A stretch of 64,000 bases of DNA, from contig CALGKA010000013.1 in assembly GCA_937927895.1 (NCBI GenBank), positions 87,644 to 151,643 of the forward strand, given 5' to 3'. A program made the translations under genes and the position numbers. Every line of letters begins with the position of its first letter. Position 1 is the first letter of the stretch. This DNA is from an uncultured Granulosicoccaceae bacterium (GTDB lineage Bacteria; Pseudomonadota; Gammaproteobacteria; Granulosicoccales; Granulosicoccaceae). Below the pieces are notes generated by a model. It made no database searches. It was given only the letters and a program-made list of their open reading frames with translations, and was not told the origin of the DNA. Positions 62,626 through 64,000 of the stretch are shown piece after piece.

Positions 62626-62780
62626 GGAAACCCACAAGCGTAAGCGTGGGACTGACCCGTATGAATTCTGAGTTAGAATAATGTACCTCGAACCATGAAT
62701 TTAGTTTGTCCAGTTCGGCTCTAGATATGAAGCACTATGAGCTTGGGGTGGTTAGTCCCACGCTAACGCTTGTGGTTTCC
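62626..62780. repeat. REP-like inverted repeat pair near the RAYT gene
   Basis: Two ~32-base arms (62626-62658 and 62749-62780) are nearly reverse complements. Each holds an inner CCCACAAGCGTAAGCGTGGG-like hairpin. The ~90 bases between show no gene. Paired REP units next to a RAYT gene form the usual BIME-type arrangement. Confidence 0.6.
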
Positions 62781-62783
62781 GTT

Positions 62784-62834
62784 GACGAATCCCTAGGGTC
62801 ACGAATCCCTAGGGGGTCACGAATCCCTAGGGGG
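62784..62834. repeat. Tandem repeats overlapping the RAYT 3' end
   Basis: Two exact 18-base units TCACGAATCCCTAGGGGG (62799-62816, 62817-62834), preceded by a shorter one (62784-62798). Each has the CCCTAGGG palindrome. The TAG stop of the transposase (62827-62829) is within the last unit. Confidence 0.85.
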
Positions 62835-63789
62835 TCAAGTCCCGACTTATACTATTAAATAGCTTATCCAATGCCCGATCTTTCGATTGCAATTCACTGA
62901 AACGACTAATCGCCCTTGACACCGTACTATCACTTCCTACATTAAATAACTTCGCCATATCGGTTAACTTCATACTCCCACATTCCTGACACAGCTTCAT
63001 TGCTATAGCCCGACCTGTATTGTCCGCACCACCACCTCGCTTTGCTTTCAACAGATCCTTTTTACTGCAGCCCAGATGCTTCGCTACTTTCGACAGTATT
63101 TCCTGCGCACCTACCACTTTGCGCTCGCGTCTTACGTTTTTACCCCCGCCGTTTGAATGCAAATGCGCTTTTTCTGTAAATTTCTTACTCCCCCGAACCG
63201 CCGGCCATTGGTTTTTTCCATAAAACGCTTCCGTTTCATTATCATTTCCTTGCTCTACAAAACGACCATACGCCGCTGTCGGCTGTCCCGAATCTAGTTC
63301 TGCGAATACTGACTCCTTATACAACCAGTCTGGGCTACTCACCTTATTTCTGTACGCCGGATAGCTTGACCAACGATACAATTCCAGTCGCTTTACCAAT
63401 GGCTTCTTGGTCTCTACCGGATTCCTATGGATGTAGCGACTCACCTCTAACAGATAACTTGATGCTTCTATGTTGATTGACTTATACCGACCTCGAAACA
63501 ACGGTCCGTCTGTCTTTTTTAGAAAATTATAGTACTGCGTATAAACACCATTGATATGCCTCATGGCACGGGCCAAGTTCCCTCTTGGGGTTCGAACCAA
63601 CAAGTGATAGTGATTCCCCATCAAACAATAGGCGTGACACTCCAGCCCAAAACGCTTGTGGGCTTGATCCAGGCAAGTGAGAAATCGTTCGTAGTACTTG
63701 TCTCCATGAAACACTGTCTCTTTTCCACGCCCACGACTCATCACGTGGTAGTACGCGCCTTCGTATTCTATTCGTAGTGGTCTAACCAT
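62827..63789 (-). CDS. REP-associated tyrosine transposase (RAYT), IS200-like HUH family
   Basis: A 320-residue protein. The Y1 transposase domain has G-A-Y-Y-H-V-M-S-R-G (11-20), the HUH motif H-Y-H-L-L (H60, H62) and the nucleophile tyrosine in S-R-Y-I-H-R-N-P (Y119). A C-terminal domain (about 225-320) has a DnaA-domain-IV-like HTH, with A-M-K-L-C...L-T-D-M-A-K-L-F-N-V-G-S-D-S-T-V-S-R-A. It lies between 10-bp inverted repeats GGGTCAAGTC (62832-62841) and GACTTGACCC (63825-63834) and next to REP-like units. The ATG at 63789 is used; a GTG just before it would add one residue. It appears intact. Confidence 0.85.
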   Translation of the reverse strand: MVRPLRIEYEGAYYHVMSRGRGKETVFHGDKYYERFLTCLDQAHKRFGLECHAYCLMGNHYHLLVRTPRGNLARAMRHINGVYTQYYNFLKKTDGPLFRGRYKSINIEASSYLLEVSRYIHRNPVETKKPLVKRLELYRWSSYPAYRNKVSSPDWLYKESVFAELDSGQPTAAYGRFVEQGNDNETEAFYGKNQWPAVRGSKKFTEKAHLHSNGGGKNVRRERKVVGAQEILSKVAKHLGCSKKDLLKAKRGGGADNTGRAIAMKLCQECGSMKLTDMAKLFNVGSDSTVSRAISRFSELQSKDRALDKLFNSISRDLTP

Positions 63790-63847
63790 CACTGAAATCT
63801 ACACCATTATATAGTCATTATCAAGACTTGACCCAACTTTAGTTTTA

Positions 63848-64000
63848 ATGCCACAGTATCACCACATAACAAATGAAGAAAGGTTTTACATCTGGAATGC
63901 TTCCCGGGAAGGAGTTTCCCAAAAACAAATTGCTGAGACTCTCGGTAGGCACCCGTCGACCATCAGTCGAGAAATGAGACGTAACCGGTCCACTCGATCA
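63848..64000 (+). CDS. IS30-family transposase, N-terminal part
   Basis: An ATG at 63848 opens a frame that runs off the window. The 51 residues seen begin M-P-Q-Y-H-H-I-T-N-E-E-R-F-Y-I-W and include Q-K-Q-I-A-E-T-L-G-R-H-P-S-T-I-S-R-E and R-R-N, the HTH of IS30-type transposases. The rest of the element lies beyond the window. It starts 14 bases after the right inverted repeat of the RAYT unit, so the two elements abut. Confidence 0.8.
   Translation, partial: MPQYHHITNEERFYIWNASREGVSQKQIAETLGRHPSTISREMRRNRSTRS

Noticed and set aside
62784..62834. Possible CRISPR-like repeats
   Set aside because: Units are directly adjacent without spacers and no cas genes are present.

Overview
The window is the replication-origin neighbourhood of a gammaproteobacterial chromosome followed by an accessory stretch. 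Gene content and sequence style (hemC-hemD, ubiD, prlC, sthA, the block gyrB-recF-dnaN-dnaA-rpmH-rnpA-yidD-yidC-mnmE, then mnmG-rsmG-parA-parB, a full ATP synthase operon, glmU-glmS) point to a free-living, respiring, probably marine gammaproteobacterium, perhaps of a Granulosicoccus/Arenicella-like lineage. The lineage is inference. No rRNA, tRNA, prophage or CRISPR array was seen.

Layout. 1-13.7 kb: metabolic housekeeping genes (end of ybaK, an M14 carboxypeptidase, nadE, sthA, argH, hemC-hemD, two DUF4398-type lipoproteins, ubiD, prlC). 13.8-20.3 kb: gyrB, recF, dnaN and dnaA on the minus strand. 20.6-24.7 kb: rpmH, rnpA, yidD, yidC and mnmE on the plus strand. The strand switch lies between dnaA and rpmH, where a perfect DnaA box sits, so oriC is placed there or in the adjoining dnaA-dnaN gap. 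A near-perfect parS lies inside the 3' end of recF. 24.7-26.7 kb: a species-specific lipoprotein and a decayed EAL-domain remnant. 26.7-38.5 kb: mnmG-rsmG-parA-parB and atpIBEFHAGDC, with a clear sigma70 promoter before atpI. 38.6-46.4 kb: an outer-membrane-type protein, glmU, glmS, a DUF2147 protein, a crotonase-family protein and a CitE-like lyase.

46.4-62 kb is more variable: a nuclease, an XRE regulator, two adjacent exported proteins that together resemble a copper amine oxidase cut into an N-terminal and a catalytic half, a glycosyltransferase, a Fur-boxed iron-binding protein, a HAD phosphatase, lspA, tdk, a DMT permease, an aldehyde:ferredoxin oxidoreductase, an OmpA/BON protein and a CHRD lipoprotein with 14 GGET repeats. 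62-64 kb is a mobile-element cluster: a RAYT transposase with REP-like and tandem repeats, and the start of an IS30-family transposase.

Two copies of a palindromic ~160 bp MITE-like element lie in opposite orientation at 43.9 and 62.2 kb. The best candidates for something undescribed are the split amine-oxidase-like pair, this MITE family, the triple TGTCATGACA-type operator at 58.0 kb, and a 33-residue CxxC microprotein frame overlapping the yidC start.
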